Shown: piece after piece, positions 34,356-43,884 of the stretch
Numbering within the stretch: position 1 is the first letter of the stretch
Layout: every line of letters starts with the position of its first letter
Assembly: GCF_004217315.1 (NCBI RefSeq)
Contig: NZ_SGWR01000001.1
Location: 496,001-560,000 of the forward strand
Source: Corticibacter populi
GTDB taxonomy: Bacteria > Pseudomonadota > Gammaproteobacteria > Burkholderiales > Burkholderiaceae_C
DNA: 64,000 nucleotides
Reading direction: 5' to 3'
Notes under the pieces: model-generated
Database searches by the model: none
The model's input: the letters and a program-made list of their open reading frames with translations, nothing else
Told to the model about the DNA's origin: nothing
Program-made: the position numbers and the translations under genes

Positions 34356-35431
34356 CTCACAATTTCCACACATCCCGCCTGGTGCAGGCCTGCTGCGCTC
34401 TGGCAATCGCATTGGGCGCTGGCCTGGATGCAGCCAAGGCGCAGACCATTGACGACATCCCTGCCGAGCTGGTGGATATCACGCCGGGGCAGCGTGCAGC
34501 ATCCCCTGCCCCTGTTGCAGCCGTTGCGATGCCGGCAATGCCAGACCTGGGCGAGAGGCCCGATCTCGCACCCGATCCCGTCGTCCAGGCCGAGGTGTTC
34601 CAGCAGCTGGATGTGGCTGCGAATCCAAGCGGCGCCGACGTTGGCATTGCTGCCCGTGCGGTGCGCGAGGCGCAGAGCAAGCGCGCCGCCACGCCGGCGC
34701 GTGCGAGTACGGAGCGTGTGGTTTTCAACCGCCGTCCGATCGGTGTGGCGCTCCCGGTGGGTCACGAACGCCTGATCACACTGCCCTCGCCGGCCGTGCT
34801 GCATGTACCTGGTGACATCGAGGTGGCCGTCAGGCTCGAATCCATTGGCCGCACGGTCTACGCGAGAGCGCTGCGTCCATTCGCGCCGCTGCGAATCATC
34901 GCGGAGCTGATAGAGACCGGCGAGCAGGTGCCACTGGACCTGGTGGCCAACGAGGGCACCGTCACAGCTTCCGAGGAGCTCGAAGTGTTCCTGGGTGAAC
35001 GCGTGCTTGCAGACCGCAAGAGCGAGCCGACGGTATCGACCGAGCATCAGGACCAGGAGCAGCAACAGGCTGCCGACATGGTGCAGCTCACACGTCATGC
35101 GGCCCGCGCACTCTACGCGCCCAAGCGCCTGGCCTACGGTACGGCCGGTGTCTCCCAGGTCAAGCTCGATACCACCCCTGTCAACGGCCTCATTCGAGGT
35201 GCCCTGGTCGAGACGACGCCCATCGGACAGTGGCGCTCGGGCAACCTGTGGGTAACGGCAGTGGTGGTGCGCAACCTGGCCAAGAGCCCACTGGAGATAC
35301 CGCTGGAAGCCTTGCGCGGCCAGTGGTTGGCCGCAACGGCCCAGCACGGTCGCATTGGCCCGGCCGGCAGCGAGCGCGACACGACCGCGATCTACCTGGT
35401 CTGCCAGCGTCCATTCGAATCCTGCAGGTAA
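34352..35431 (+). CDS. TraK/VirB9-like protein, PFL_4704/TIGR03749 family
   Basis: This is a 359-residue periplasmic protein with a signal peptide (ACCALAIALGAGLDAAKAQ). It has a first beta domain (RIIAELIETGEQVPLDLVAN) and a later domain (VTAVVVRNLAKSPLEIPLEA, QWLAATAQHGRIGPAGSERD), as in the secretin-like TraK/VirB9 group of outer-membrane core proteins. With the VirB10-like and lipoprotein genes that follow, it would make the outer-membrane core complex. Starts at an ATGA overlap; next gene after 12 bases with AAGGAG. Confidence 0.9.
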   Translation: MTHNFHTSRLVQACCALAIALGAGLDAAKAQTIDDIPAELVDITPGQRAASPAPVAAVAMPAMPDLGERPDLAPDPVVQAEVFQQLDVAANPSGADVGIAARAVREAQSKRAATPARASTERVVFNRRPIGVALPVGHERLITLPSPAVLHVPGDIEVAVRLESIGRTVYARALRPFAPLRIIAELIETGEQVPLDLVANEGTVTASEELEVFLGERVLADRKSEPTVSTEHQDQEQQQAADMVQLTRHAARALYAPKRLAYGTAGVSQVKLDTTPVNGLIRGALVETTPIGQWRSGNLWVTAVVVRNLAKSPLEIPLEALRGQWLAATAQHGRIGPAGSERDTTAIYLVCQRPFESCR

Positions 35432-35443
35432 GGAGCAGCACAC

Positions 35444-36928
35444 ATGGCAACCAGCAATCGCATGCTTCCGATCATGGCCGGCGCCGTCGGCTTGATCGCC
35501 GTCGTCATCGTGGTCCAGCGCTGCACGTCCGATGCGCCGGTGCGCTCTGATGCACCGATGCAGGCGCTGCCACGTGTGCAGGCCGGCGCCGACGCCGACA
35601 CCATGACCGAGGCACTCAATACGGTCACGACCAGCAACAATGCCCTGCGCGAGCAGGTGCAGCAGCTCGTCGAGCAGAACATCCGCATCATGCGCGAGAA
35701 CGAGCAGCTGCGCGGCGGCCGGCCAGGCGCGCCAATGCCTGCAGGCACAGCCAATGATGTGGTCGATCTCGGCGGCAGCGACGTGGCGACTGCGCCCGCA
35801 GGCGATCCGTCGCCACTCGCGGGCATTGGCCGTGCCATCGACTCAGCCACGCAGACCATCGGCACGATCAGCAGCACCCGCCAGGGCATGCCCAATGCCG
35901 GCACGGTGCGCGATGCGGCGCGGGCGGCCAATGGCATGCCACCTGCGGTCTCGCAGTCCGCAGAGGTCGATCCCGATGCCGGCTCGGTCGCCTACAAGGC
36001 GCTGGCACCCATGGGCTGGCAAGCAGCGACAGAGACCCAACGCGGCAAGGCGCCGGTGGTGCGCTATGTGCGCACCTCGGCGGCCGCAGCCGACAATGAG
36101 GCGGCCAGTGCAAGCCAGGCCGTTGCCAAAGCCGCCGCCGCCCGCCCGCAGGATGAGCCCTACTTCACGCTGCCGGACAACGCCACGCTGGTGGACGTCA
36201 CGGCCATGACGGCCATCATTGGACGTGTACCGGTCGATGGTCGCGTGACGGACCCGATGCAATTCAAGGCCATCGTCGGGCGCGAGAACCTGGCGGCCAA
36301 CGGCTGGGAACTGCCAGGGGACATCGAGGGCGTCATCGTCTCGGGTATTGCCGTTGGCGACATGGCGCTGTCCTGCTCCGAGGGGCATATCCAGTCGCTC
36401 ACGTTCGTTTTCAACGACGGCACGATCAGCACGACCCGATCCGGTCAGTCAGCATCCAACATCAACACGAACAGCAGCAACGCCGGCAACCAGCGCAGCG
36501 GCTACATGGGCTACATCAGCGACCTGCACGGCAACCCCTGCATCGTCGGCCGCTTCGTGACCAATGCGCCTTCCTACCTCACGGACATCGTCGGCCTCAA
36601 GAGCCTGGAGGTTGCAGCGCAGTCGTTCGCCAACGCACAGACCACCACCAACCAGACCGCAGACGGCTTCACCAGCGCTGTCACAGGCAGTCGTGGCGAC
36701 TATGTGATGGGACAGGCGGCATCGTCGGCTGCCAGCGAAGTCTCGAACTGGCTGCTCTCGCGTCTGCAGAACAGCTTCGATGCCGTGGTCACGCCCAGCG
36801 GACAGCGCCTGGTCGTGCATCTGACACAGGAAGTGCGCATCGACAAGATCGTCGGCGCACGCAAGATCGTTCACCGCCAGCAGGCGGCCACAACCCAACA
36901 GCGAGGCACCCACTATGGCCTGGAATGA
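35444..36928 (+). CDS. TraB/VirB10-like protein, PFL_4705/TIGR03752 family
   Basis: This is a 494-residue protein that spans from inner to outer membrane: N-terminal segment (MLPIMAGAVGLIAVVIVVQR), coiled coil (LREQVQQLVEQNIRIMRENE, residues about 65-85), Pro/Ala-rich linker, and a C-terminal TrbI-like domain (TAIIGRVPVDGRVTDPMQFK, RENLAANGWELPGDIEGVIV). The end region RLVVHLTQEVRIDKIVGARK is typical. It is the scaffold of the transfer channel. The stop overlaps the start of the lipoprotein gene by 14 bases. Confidence 0.92.
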   Translation: MATSNRMLPIMAGAVGLIAVVIVVQRCTSDAPVRSDAPMQALPRVQAGADADTMTEALNTVTTSNNALREQVQQLVEQNIRIMRENEQLRGGRPGAPMPAGTANDVVDLGGSDVATAPAGDPSPLAGIGRAIDSATQTIGTISSTRQGMPNAGTVRDAARAANGMPPAVSQSAEVDPDAGSVAYKALAPMGWQAATETQRGKAPVVRYVRTSAAAADNEAASASQAVAKAAAARPQDEPYFTLPDNATLVDVTAMTAIIGRVPVDGRVTDPMQFKAIVGRENLAANGWELPGDIEGVIVSGIAVGDMALSCSEGHIQSLTFVFNDGTISTTRSGQSASNINTNSSNAGNQRSGYMGYISDLHGNPCIVGRFVTNAPSYLTDIVGLKSLEVAAQSFANAQTTTNQTADGFTSAVTGSRGDYVMGQAASSAASEVSNWLLSRLQNSFDAVVTPSGQRLVVHLTQEVRIDKIVGARKIVHRQQAATTQQRGTHYGLE

Positions 36929-37397
36929 CGCCATCTCCTTCATTTCCCTTCCGGCGCTGCTGGTGGTGACCGCCACGCTGGCCGGCTGCTCGGTGGCCGG
37001 GCCCCGGCAATCGCCGCTGATCGATGCGACGGCCGGCAGCCCGACGATCTCGGACATCTACAGCGGCCGCATCGCCCCTGGCACCGACGAGCCAGCCCGG
37101 CCCGATACACGCGCACTGCTTTACGGCAAGGGAGGTGCGCGCTCGATCGGCGCCGGCGACGAGCTCACTGACCGCTACTGGTCGGCCCTGGAGCCGATGA
37201 ACCAACGGTTCCAGCGCGTGCCCAATCCCGACCTGGTGATGGTCGTCTATCCGCACCTGGCCAAGGGCAAATACCCGGTGCCGGGCTATGTGACCGTGTT
37301 CCCGATGTACGACGAAGTGCATTACGCACTGCCCGGCGAGGTGGAGATCGAGCTCGCCACGGCCAAGAGCCTTAATCGCCCGGATGGGGCGCGATGA
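36915..37397 (+). CDS. TraV-like outer-membrane lipoprotein (TIGR03751)
   Basis: This is a 160-residue lipoprotein with a lipobox TLAGC (Cys25). The mature part has SPTISDIYSGRIAPGTDEPA and YPVPGYVTVFPMYDEVHYAL, the pattern of the family that fills the VirB7/TraV place in this ICE group. It is co-translated with the VirB10-like gene upstream and with TraC downstream (ATGA). Complete for the family. Confidence 0.88.
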   Translation: MAWNDAISFISLPALLVVTATLAGCSVAGPRQSPLIDATAGSPTISDIYSGRIAPGTDEPARPDTRALLYGKGGARSIGAGDELTDRYWSALEPMNQRFQRVPNPDLVMVVYPHLAKGKYPVPGYVTVFPMYDEVHYALPGEVEIELATAKSLNRPDGAR

Positions 37398-40354
37398 TGG
37401 AGTCACGCATGCTCGATGACATCTTCAAGCTCTTCGGATTGGGCACGGACCGTAACGCTGCCAGTCAGGCAGCCAGTCAGGAAAAACAGGCAGAGGAAAA
37501 ACAGGCAGATCCGATCGCGGGTGGTCAGTCCGCGACGCCTGCCATCGAGCGGCAGCGGCGCGAGCGGCCCTTGACGATTGCGTACCGGCGCAAGATGGCC
37601 GAGCGCCCGCCCTCGTTCACGGAGCTTCTGCCCTACAAGCAGTACCTCGATGCCGAGCAGGTGTTCGTGATGGAGGATGGCGCCACGGTGGGTGCGATGC
37701 TCGAACTCACGCCGATCTCGACCGAGTCAAGAACCGAGCAGGATCTGCAGGCTTACCGCATGAAGATCCAGGACGCCCTGCAGGCGATACCGGAAGCCGC
37801 TGGCTCGCCCTGGATCGTGCAGTTCTACCTGAGTGACGACCAGAACGTCACGCCCCTCAAGGAACGCCTGCAGGCCTACATCCAGGAGGTGCACAAGGTC
37901 TATCCAGAGCGCGCCAAGGCCATCCGGGAATCGCGCTACACGCGGGCGGTGCTGGCCGAGTTTGATCGGCACATTGACCTTGCGTCACGACCCGAAGGTC
38001 TGTTCACAGACACGCTGGTGACCGGCCAGACCTGGCGCGCGCAGCTGCGCCGCGTGCGCTGCTGCATCTACCGGCGCTTTGGCGCAATGGATGCGACCGA
38101 AGCCAATACCGCCTCTCAGCAGGTCAATGCCGCGGTATCGATGTTCACGTCCGCACTGGCCGAGGCCGGCATTGCCAGCCACCGGGGCGATGGCAAGGAT
38201 TTCTACGAATGGCTCATGCCATTCTTCAATCCTGCGCCCAAATTTGCCAGTAATGTTGCCGAGGCGCTCAAGGTCATGCCCTATACCGACGGCAAGACAC
38301 CGCCCGGACGCCCGCCGCTCTTTGGTTTCGACATCGCTGAATCATTGTCGGCGTCGCGCCCCAGGTCGGACCTGGAGGCCGGCATCTGGGAGTTCGATGG
38401 CCGGCCTTACAAGGCTTTGGTTCTGCAGGCGCTGCAGCGAGATCCGCAGATCGGCCACTTCAGCGCCGAACGGCGGGAGGACAAGCACTTCTACGCCCGA
38501 TTCGACCGGCTGCCGCCAGGCTCGATGCTCTCGATCACCATCGTGGTTGAACCGCAATACAAGGTGCAGGGCCGCGTCGAGCGTATCCGCGATGCATCCA
38601 GGGCCAAGACGGCGGTTGCCATGCAGACGCATGCCGAGTGCGAGGGCGTGCTCCAATGCATGAGCACCGGCGAGAAGCTGTTTCCGGCCTACACGGTGCT
38701 CTACGTCACCGCCGCAGACCGCAAGGCTCTCGATGACGTGGTCAATCAGGCCAGCACCAGTCTGACGTCGTCAGGCATGAAGCTGATTGACCCCAGGCAG
38801 GATCTGGTGCCGCTCGATGAATTCATCCGGGGCCTGCCGTTCAATTATGACCACGCCTTCGACACCAAATTCCTGCGCCGCCAGCGCCTGATATTTGCCT
38901 CGCAACTGGCGGCGATGCTGCCGGTCTATGGCCGTGCCAGGGGCACCAACAATCCTGGCATGTGGTTCTGGAACCGGGGTGGAGAGCCCATCTGGATGGA
39001 CCCGTTGAGCAAGCACGACCGCAAGAAGAACGCGCACATGCTGGTGTTCGGGCCGACTGGTGCGGGCAAGTCGGCCACGCTCAACTACCTCTCGATGCTG
39101 ACGATGGCGGTGCATCGTCCGCGCCTGGTGATCGTGGATGCCGGGCGGTCGTTCTCGCTGCTGATGAATTACTTCGCGGAGATGGGACTCTCGACCTACA
39201 GCGCCGAACTCACCAGCTATTCAGATGTGTCCTTGCCGCCCTTCGTGCATGCCTTGCGCCTGCTCGATGACCCCGATGTGATGGGGTCCTACCTGTCGGC
39301 CGAACAGCAGGCGCGCACCAATGCCGGCTTGCCCGATGACGAGGCCATCAACAAGCTCGCGGGAGGCGATGACGTTCTCGATGCCGCAGAAGACGACGAG
39401 GATGACAGTGAGCTGCAAAAGCGCGACCTGCTCGGGGAGATGTTGATCGCCGCCATCATGATGATCACTGGCGGCGAGACTGCGGAAGTGGCTCGCATGG
39501 GCCGTGCCGATCGTTACCTGATTTCAACGGCCATCATCCGCGCTGCCATGCAATGCCGCGATGAAGGGCGTGCGCATCCGCTGGCTCAGGATGTGGCCTT
39601 GCAACTGATGGGCATGAACAAAGACCCCAGCCTTTCTGCGGTCCGGCAACTGCGCGCCGAGGAAATGGGCCAGGCGATGATGCCGTTCACCCAGGGGCTG
39701 CGCGGGCGCATCTTCAACCGCGTCGGCACGGACTGGCCGGACGTGGACGTCACCCTGGTCGAGATGGGCACGCTCACCCAGGATGGCTATGGCGATGCCA
39801 TGGCGCTGGCCTACACCAGCCTCATCGATGCGGTGCAGTCCCGCGGTGAACGCACTCAGGCCGATGACCGCCCCATCATCTTCCTGACCGATGAGGGCCA
39901 CTTGATCACCACCAACGAGCTGCTCGGCCCCAAGATCGCCAAGGGCACGAAGATGTGGCGCAAGTTGGGCATCTGGTTCTGGCTCGCCACGCAGAACCTG
40001 GCCGACTTCCCGGCATCCATGAGCCGCGTGCTGTCCATGTGCGAATACTGGATGCTGCTGACCATGGACAAGTCGGAGATCGAGGAGATCGCCCGGTTCC
40101 GGGCGCTTTCTCCCGAGCAGCGCCAGATGATCGAATCGGCCCGCAAGGAGCCACCGAAATTCACCGAGGGCGTGATGATATCGGCTGGTGGTCAGGTGCT
40201 GTTTCGCAATGTTCCGCCCTCGCTGCCCATTGCGCTGGCGATGACTGAAAAGCACGAAAAAGCGCAGCGCCGCAGGCTCATGGAAGAGCACGGCGTCAAC
40301 GAGATGGATGCAGCCGTGATGGTGGCCCGCCAGCTCGAAAAGGCCCGGGAGTGA
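37394..40354 (+). CDS. traC: VirB4-type ATPase TraC (PFL_4706/TIGR03744 family)
   Basis: This is the main ATPase of the transfer machine, 986 residues. The N-terminal 350 residues are the CagE/TrbE-like domain (SFTELLPYKQYLDAEQVFVM). The C-terminal ATPase domain has Walker A VFGPTGAGKSATLNYLSMLT near residue 553 and Walker B RPIIFLTDEGHLITTNE near residue 825, with the WFWLATQNLADFPASM block after it. An acidic insert (DVLDAAEDDEDDSELQKRDL near residue 655) is unusual but seen in this family. Two ATGs lie close together at the start (37394 and 37397). Confidence 0.94.
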   Translation: MMESRMLDDIFKLFGLGTDRNAASQAASQEKQAEEKQADPIAGGQSATPAIERQRRERPLTIAYRRKMAERPPSFTELLPYKQYLDAEQVFVMEDGATVGAMLELTPISTESRTEQDLQAYRMKIQDALQAIPEAAGSPWIVQFYLSDDQNVTPLKERLQAYIQEVHKVYPERAKAIRESRYTRAVLAEFDRHIDLASRPEGLFTDTLVTGQTWRAQLRRVRCCIYRRFGAMDATEANTASQQVNAAVSMFTSALAEAGIASHRGDGKDFYEWLMPFFNPAPKFASNVAEALKVMPYTDGKTPPGRPPLFGFDIAESLSASRPRSDLEAGIWEFDGRPYKALVLQALQRDPQIGHFSAERREDKHFYARFDRLPPGSMLSITIVVEPQYKVQGRVERIRDASRAKTAVAMQTHAECEGVLQCMSTGEKLFPAYTVLYVTAADRKALDDVVNQASTSLTSSGMKLIDPRQDLVPLDEFIRGLPFNYDHAFDTKFLRRQRLIFASQLAAMLPVYGRARGTNNPGMWFWNRGGEPIWMDPLSKHDRKKNAHMLVFGPTGAGKSATLNYLSMLTMAVHRPRLVIVDAGRSFSLLMNYFAEMGLSTYSAELTSYSDVSLPPFVHALRLLDDPDVMGSYLSAEQQARTNAGLPDDEAINKLAGGDDVLDAAEDDEDDSELQKRDLLGEMLIAAIMMITGGETAEVARMGRADRYLISTAIIRAAMQCRDEGRAHPLAQDVALQLMGMNKDPSLSAVRQLRAEEMGQAMMPFTQGLRGRIFNRVGTDWPDVDVTLVEMGTLTQDGYGDAMALAYTSLIDAVQSRGERTQADDRPIIFLTDEGHLITTNELLGPKIAKGTKMWRKLGIWFWLATQNLADFPASMSRVLSMCEYWMLLTMDKSEIEEIARFRALSPEQRQMIESARKEPPKFTEGVMISAGGQVLFRNVPPSLPIALAMTEKHEKAQRRRLMEEHGVNEMDAAVMVARQLEKARE

Positions 40355-40357
40355 GCC

Positions 40358-40834
40358 ATGCGCAAAGTGCTGACCATGCTCCTCCTCGCCCTGGCCGCCG
40401 GCGCCGGTACTGGTGCCCACGCTCAGATCATTGCTTCAAGCCAGGCGCGCTACCAAGGCATCACCCACGTCGAAGTCTTCGCCAACTCGGCGATGCCGAT
40501 CCGCGCCGGCCAGGCCGCGCAGCGCACGCAGTTGCAGATCTTCCGTGTCGATGACGTCCAGCTCATCGAGGAGGAAATCAATGTCGGCGTGCCAGCCAGC
40601 GAGGCGGCCGCGATGGCGCATCTGCAGCGGCAGGAAGCGGCCATCCGAAGGAAGTACCAGGCACGCATCCAGCAGGCCTCTACCGGCATGAGCCGCGCCA
40701 TCGCCTACCGGCTCTCGCGCATCCCGGCCGTGGTGATCAACCAGAAATTCGTGCTCTACGGCATCACCGACATCGATGCGGCCGCGGACTTGTTCCAGCA
40801 GCGCCAGGCCAACTTGCAGGGGGATGGTCAATGA
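40358..40834 (+). CDS. TrbC-like ICE protein, PFL_4709/TIGR03757 family
   Basis: This is a 158-residue periplasmic protein with a signal peptide (TMLLLALAAGAGTGAHAQ). The mature part has HVEVFANSAMPIRAGQ and the C-terminal RIPAVVINQKFVLYGITDID, a thioredoxin-like pattern without catalytic cysteines, as in F TrbC/TraW-type proteins. The family lies between TraC and the TraU-like gene in all related ICEs. It overlaps the TraU-like gene by four bases. Confidence 0.86.
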   Translation: MRKVLTMLLLALAAGAGTGAHAQIIASSQARYQGITHVEVFANSAMPIRAGQAAQRTQLQIFRVDDVQLIEEEINVGVPASEAAAMAHLQRQEAAIRRKYQARIQQASTGMSRAIAYRLSRIPAVVINQKFVLYGITDIDAAADLFQQRQANLQGDGQ

Positions 40835-42141
40835 GGTCCACCAGGCGCATGACGATCGGCACGCAGCTGGGCATGGTGGCTGCATCGGCATTGCTCGCCA
40901 TGGGCAGCCTGGCCCTGCCTGGTCGCACGGCCTTGGCCGCCACGAACACGGCGGCGATCATCAGCAACACCATCGCGGCCGCGCCCTCGTGCCTGTCATA
41001 CCGGGTCGAGGGCCTGTGCTTCTTCCTCTATTGCTCCTGGCGGGGCTGCCGCATCCGCACGTCGCTGCGGGTGAGCCACTATGTGCCCGATGCCATCGTG
41101 TCCACCTACAACGCGGCCTCGCAGCATCCGTGGGGAGATCTCGGCGCGGTGGTGGCCACCACGCTGACTGCCGCCAGCAGCACGATGCTGGCGACGCTGC
41201 CTGACAGTTCCGCAGGCGGGATGAACACCGCTGCGGCCATGGCGAGTTTCAAGGGGGCGGATGCCTTTGGCAACCCGGTGGGCATGTTCGCACAGATGAT
41301 CTCATCGGGTGGCGTGTTCTCGGTACCCACCACATTGGCGATTCCGGACACCAGCGAGATCTCCGGGTTCCTCAGCAACGAACTGCCCAACATCGGCAAG
41401 CAATGGACGCAGGTGCCCCAGGAGATCGCATCCGGGGTCGGCTCAGGGGCCGTGAGCATGCTCAGCGGCAAGGAAGCGCTGCTCTCGGCTGTGCGTACGC
41501 TCATGTCCACAGTCGATGCGGTCAGGCGCGTCACGCAGATCTACAACACCATCGGCAACATCCAGTCGGCCCTCTCCTCGATCTCGCAGATCGTGGGGAT
41601 CATCAATGGCGCCACTGGCGGGCAGACGATTTTCTGTCCGGGCGCGGCCTCGATGTTCAGCCTGCATTTCTCATCCGAGCTCGACGCGTACTTCTGGCGC
41701 GGCGTCATGCCGCTGGAGATGCTCTACCCGCAGGCCTGGGTGCCAACGCTGGGCGAAGTGGGTACCGGCGTGACAACCTGGGGCAGCATCTATCCGCGCA
41801 CCGGCGAGATCATCCAGGGGCACCCGGTCAAGGCCTCGGCCGTACTCGCTGAACGGGTCAATTCGATCATCAGCCGCTCGAATCAGCCGCACATCTACGC
41901 TCGCCTAAAAGTCAACGGCGGCAGCGGCTACCGCTATTTCAAGCAGGGCACCGATCCCAAGTGGCAGATGCTCTATCCCGTCGCCGATCGCAGCTGCGCG
42001 ACCTTCGGCGGCAATGACAGCCTGTCGCTCTCAAGCTGGGGCGACGGGCGCACGTCCACCGAGGACGGCTACAGCTGGAACCTCTGGCGCAAGTACGAAT
42101 GCTGCCGCCGGCGCGGCTCCTACCTCTACAGCATCCCATGA
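40831..42141 (+). CDS. TraU-like protein, PFL_4710/TIGR03756 family
   Basis: This is a 436-residue exported protein with an N-terminal signal (LGMVAASALLAMGSLALPGR). It is rich in cysteine near both ends: APSCLSYRVEGLCFFLYCSW at residues about 51-70, and YECCRRRGSYLYSIP at the C-terminus. The C-pairs and the HASLRVSHYVPDAIV-type block match the TraU family, which is needed for mating-pair stabilisation and DNA transfer. The DsbC-like protein encoded at 46.5 kb may form its disulfides. Confidence 0.88.
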   Translation: MRSTRRMTIGTQLGMVAASALLAMGSLALPGRTALAATNTAAIISNTIAAAPSCLSYRVEGLCFFLYCSWRGCRIRTSLRVSHYVPDAIVSTYNAASQHPWGDLGAVVATTLTAASSTMLATLPDSSAGGMNTAAAMASFKGADAFGNPVGMFAQMISSGGVFSVPTTLAIPDTSEISGFLSNELPNIGKQWTQVPQEIASGVGSGAVSMLSGKEALLSAVRTLMSTVDAVRRVTQIYNTIGNIQSALSSISQIVGIINGATGGQTIFCPGAASMFSLHFSSELDAYFWRGVMPLEMLYPQAWVPTLGEVGTGVTTWGSIYPRTGEIIQGHPVKASAVLAERVNSIISRSNQPHIYARLKVNGGSGYRYFKQGTDPKWQMLYPVADRSCATFGGNDSLSLSSWGDGRTSTEDGYSWNLWRKYECCRRRGSYLYSIP

Positions 42142-43520
42142 GTCCCATCATGACTTCGACCATCACCTCCATCCATGCGCGGTTGCCTTCGCTTCGGCTT
42201 GCGGCCATCGCAGCGGCGCTGTGCTTGCACCTGGCTGCAGCCGATGCGCAGCCGGTTTCCGCATCCAACCTCTATTACCGCCTGGGCGGCTCCTCGCCGG
42301 CGAGCATGGCCGTCAACCGCAACATGAACAGCATGCGGCTCGGCCTCTCGGCGGGTCTCAAGATGAACTACTCCTGTGGCAAGTTCGACGTGGGCATGTC
42401 CTGGTCCACGCTGATGAACAGCGTCTCCAACCTGGGCGCGACGATCAGCGGAGCCATACAGGCAGGCATCTCGTCCCTGCCTCTTTACGTGCTGCAGCGG
42501 GCCCAGCCTGGTCTCTACCAGCTGTTCCAGAATTTCTCGCAGAAGGCGGATCTGCTGGTGGCTTCCTCGCTCAAGAGCTGCGAGGAGATGGAGGCGATGA
42601 TCAGGAATGGTCAGAACCCATACGAGGATTGGGTCAAGATGGCCAAGGGGGAAAGCTGGAAGGTCAAGGCTTCGGCATCCGGCGACGTGGTGCAGGCCAA
42701 GGCCGACATCAACGGCAATGAGTTCGCGCAAAAGCGGGGCATCACCTGGGTCAACGGCAAGCTGGCCGGTGGCGACAGCACCGATCCGATCGAGCCGATC
42801 AAGGACATCAGTGTCGCTGGCTACAACGCCACGCTGAATCTGCCGGTGAGCACGTCGCCCAGCACGGACTACCGCAACACGCCGCACGGCGTGCAGCGCC
42901 TGGTGCGTGCATTCAAGGACGCCAACAGCCTCTCGACATTCACCACCGAAGTGCTGGGCGACCAGGCCATCAAGCTCTCGGCATCACAGCCGACCACCAC
43001 CAACACGGCCACCGGGCTGGGTCCCAAGCTCGAGGACGAGCTCAAGGATGTTCAGCCCAAGCTCGTTGCTGCCGTCAAGCAATCGGGCGGGGTCAGCGCG
43101 CAGACCCTCTCGGAGATCTCCGCACCAGGCCTGGGTATCAGTCCGCAGCTGATGGAGGCCATCAAGAGCATGCCAGCCGACCAGCAGGCGCTGGTCATCG
43201 GACGGCTCTCCGAAGAGATCGCCATCCATCGCGTCGTGGACAAGGCCCTGATCGCACGCAACGTGCTGATCACCGGCCTGAGCCTGCCCGAGGTCCAGGC
43301 GGCAGGCGATGCCGTCAAGGACGTGCAGACCAAGATCGACCGTCTCACACAGTACATCGAGGATCTGCTGTTCGAGTTCCGCATCAGGAAGGAGATGACC
43401 AGCAGCACGGCGCTCGCCATCCTTGAAAACCAGGTCGACCGCAGTACGTCTGCAGCGGCCGTGCCGGGCACGCAGTACGTCGATCCACGGCCACTGGAAG
43501 GCGGCAAGGTCAGCCAATGA
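42138..43520 (+). CDS. TraH-like protein, PFL_4711/TIGR03755 family
   Basis: This is a 460-residue exported protein with an N-terminal signal segment (LRLAAIAAALCLHLAAADAQ). It contains LYYRLGGSSPASMAVNRNMN, YSCGKFDVGMSWSTLMNSVS and the long helical C-terminal region (VKDVQTKIDRLTQYIEDLLF). This matches the PFL_4711 family, counterpart of F TraH, a component of the outer-membrane pilus extension complex. The ATG at 42138 overlaps the TraU-like stop as ATGA; a second in-frame ATG follows five codons later. Confidence 0.87.
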   Translation: MSPIMTSTITSIHARLPSLRLAAIAAALCLHLAAADAQPVSASNLYYRLGGSSPASMAVNRNMNSMRLGLSAGLKMNYSCGKFDVGMSWSTLMNSVSNLGATISGAIQAGISSLPLYVLQRAQPGLYQLFQNFSQKADLLVASSLKSCEEMEAMIRNGQNPYEDWVKMAKGESWKVKASASGDVVQAKADINGNEFAQKRGITWVNGKLAGGDSTDPIEPIKDISVAGYNATLNLPVSTSPSTDYRNTPHGVQRLVRAFKDANSLSTFTTEVLGDQAIKLSASQPTTTNTATGLGPKLEDELKDVQPKLVAAVKQSGGVSAQTLSEISAPGLGISPQLMEAIKSMPADQQALVIGRLSEEIAIHRVVDKALIARNVLITGLSLPEVQAAGDAVKDVQTKIDRLTQYIEDLLFEFRIRKEMTSSTALAILENQVDRSTSAAAVPGTQYVDPRPLEGGKVSQ

Positions 43521-43855
43521 TGAAGACCGCCTTCAAGTACCTGGTGGCCGCCATCCTGGCCTTCCTGGCCCTCTCGGTGGTGGCGATGCTGATGCTGCGC
43601 GCCGGCGTTGACCTGGTCGCGCTGGACGAGCGCCTGCAGGGCCTCTTCGACGTGTTCCGCCTGGCTCACCTAGTGGCCTGGCTGGCCCTGTTCGTGCGCT
43701 GGCCAGCGGCCATTGACTGGTGCATCGGCAAGGGTTGGCTGCGCAGCCAGGACCGTGCCGTCTGGTATGGCCTCAAGGCCAAGATCATGACGGCGCTGGC
43801 CGCCTACATCCTGATCGTGGTTGTGGGCCCGGCGCGGCTCTTCAGCATTCTCTGA
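43517..43855 (+). CDS. Small ICE membrane protein before TraG
   Basis: This is a 112-residue protein with three hydrophobic segments (YLVAAILAFLALSVVAMLML, LAHLVAWLALFVRW, IMTALAAYILIVVVG). It overlaps the TraH-like gene by four bases. A protein of this size and layout is regularly found between the PFL_4711 and TraG genes of this ICE group, but its function has not been given. Its close coupling suggests that it is part of the inner-membrane complex of the apparatus. Confidence 0.72.
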   Translation: MMKTAFKYLVAAILAFLALSVVAMLMLRAGVDLVALDERLQGLFDVFRLAHLVAWLALFVRWPAAIDWCIGKGWLRSQDRAVWYGLKAKIMTALAAYILIVVVGPARLFSIL

Positions 43856-43884
43856 GCGACAAGGGCAATCACAAGGGCAATCGT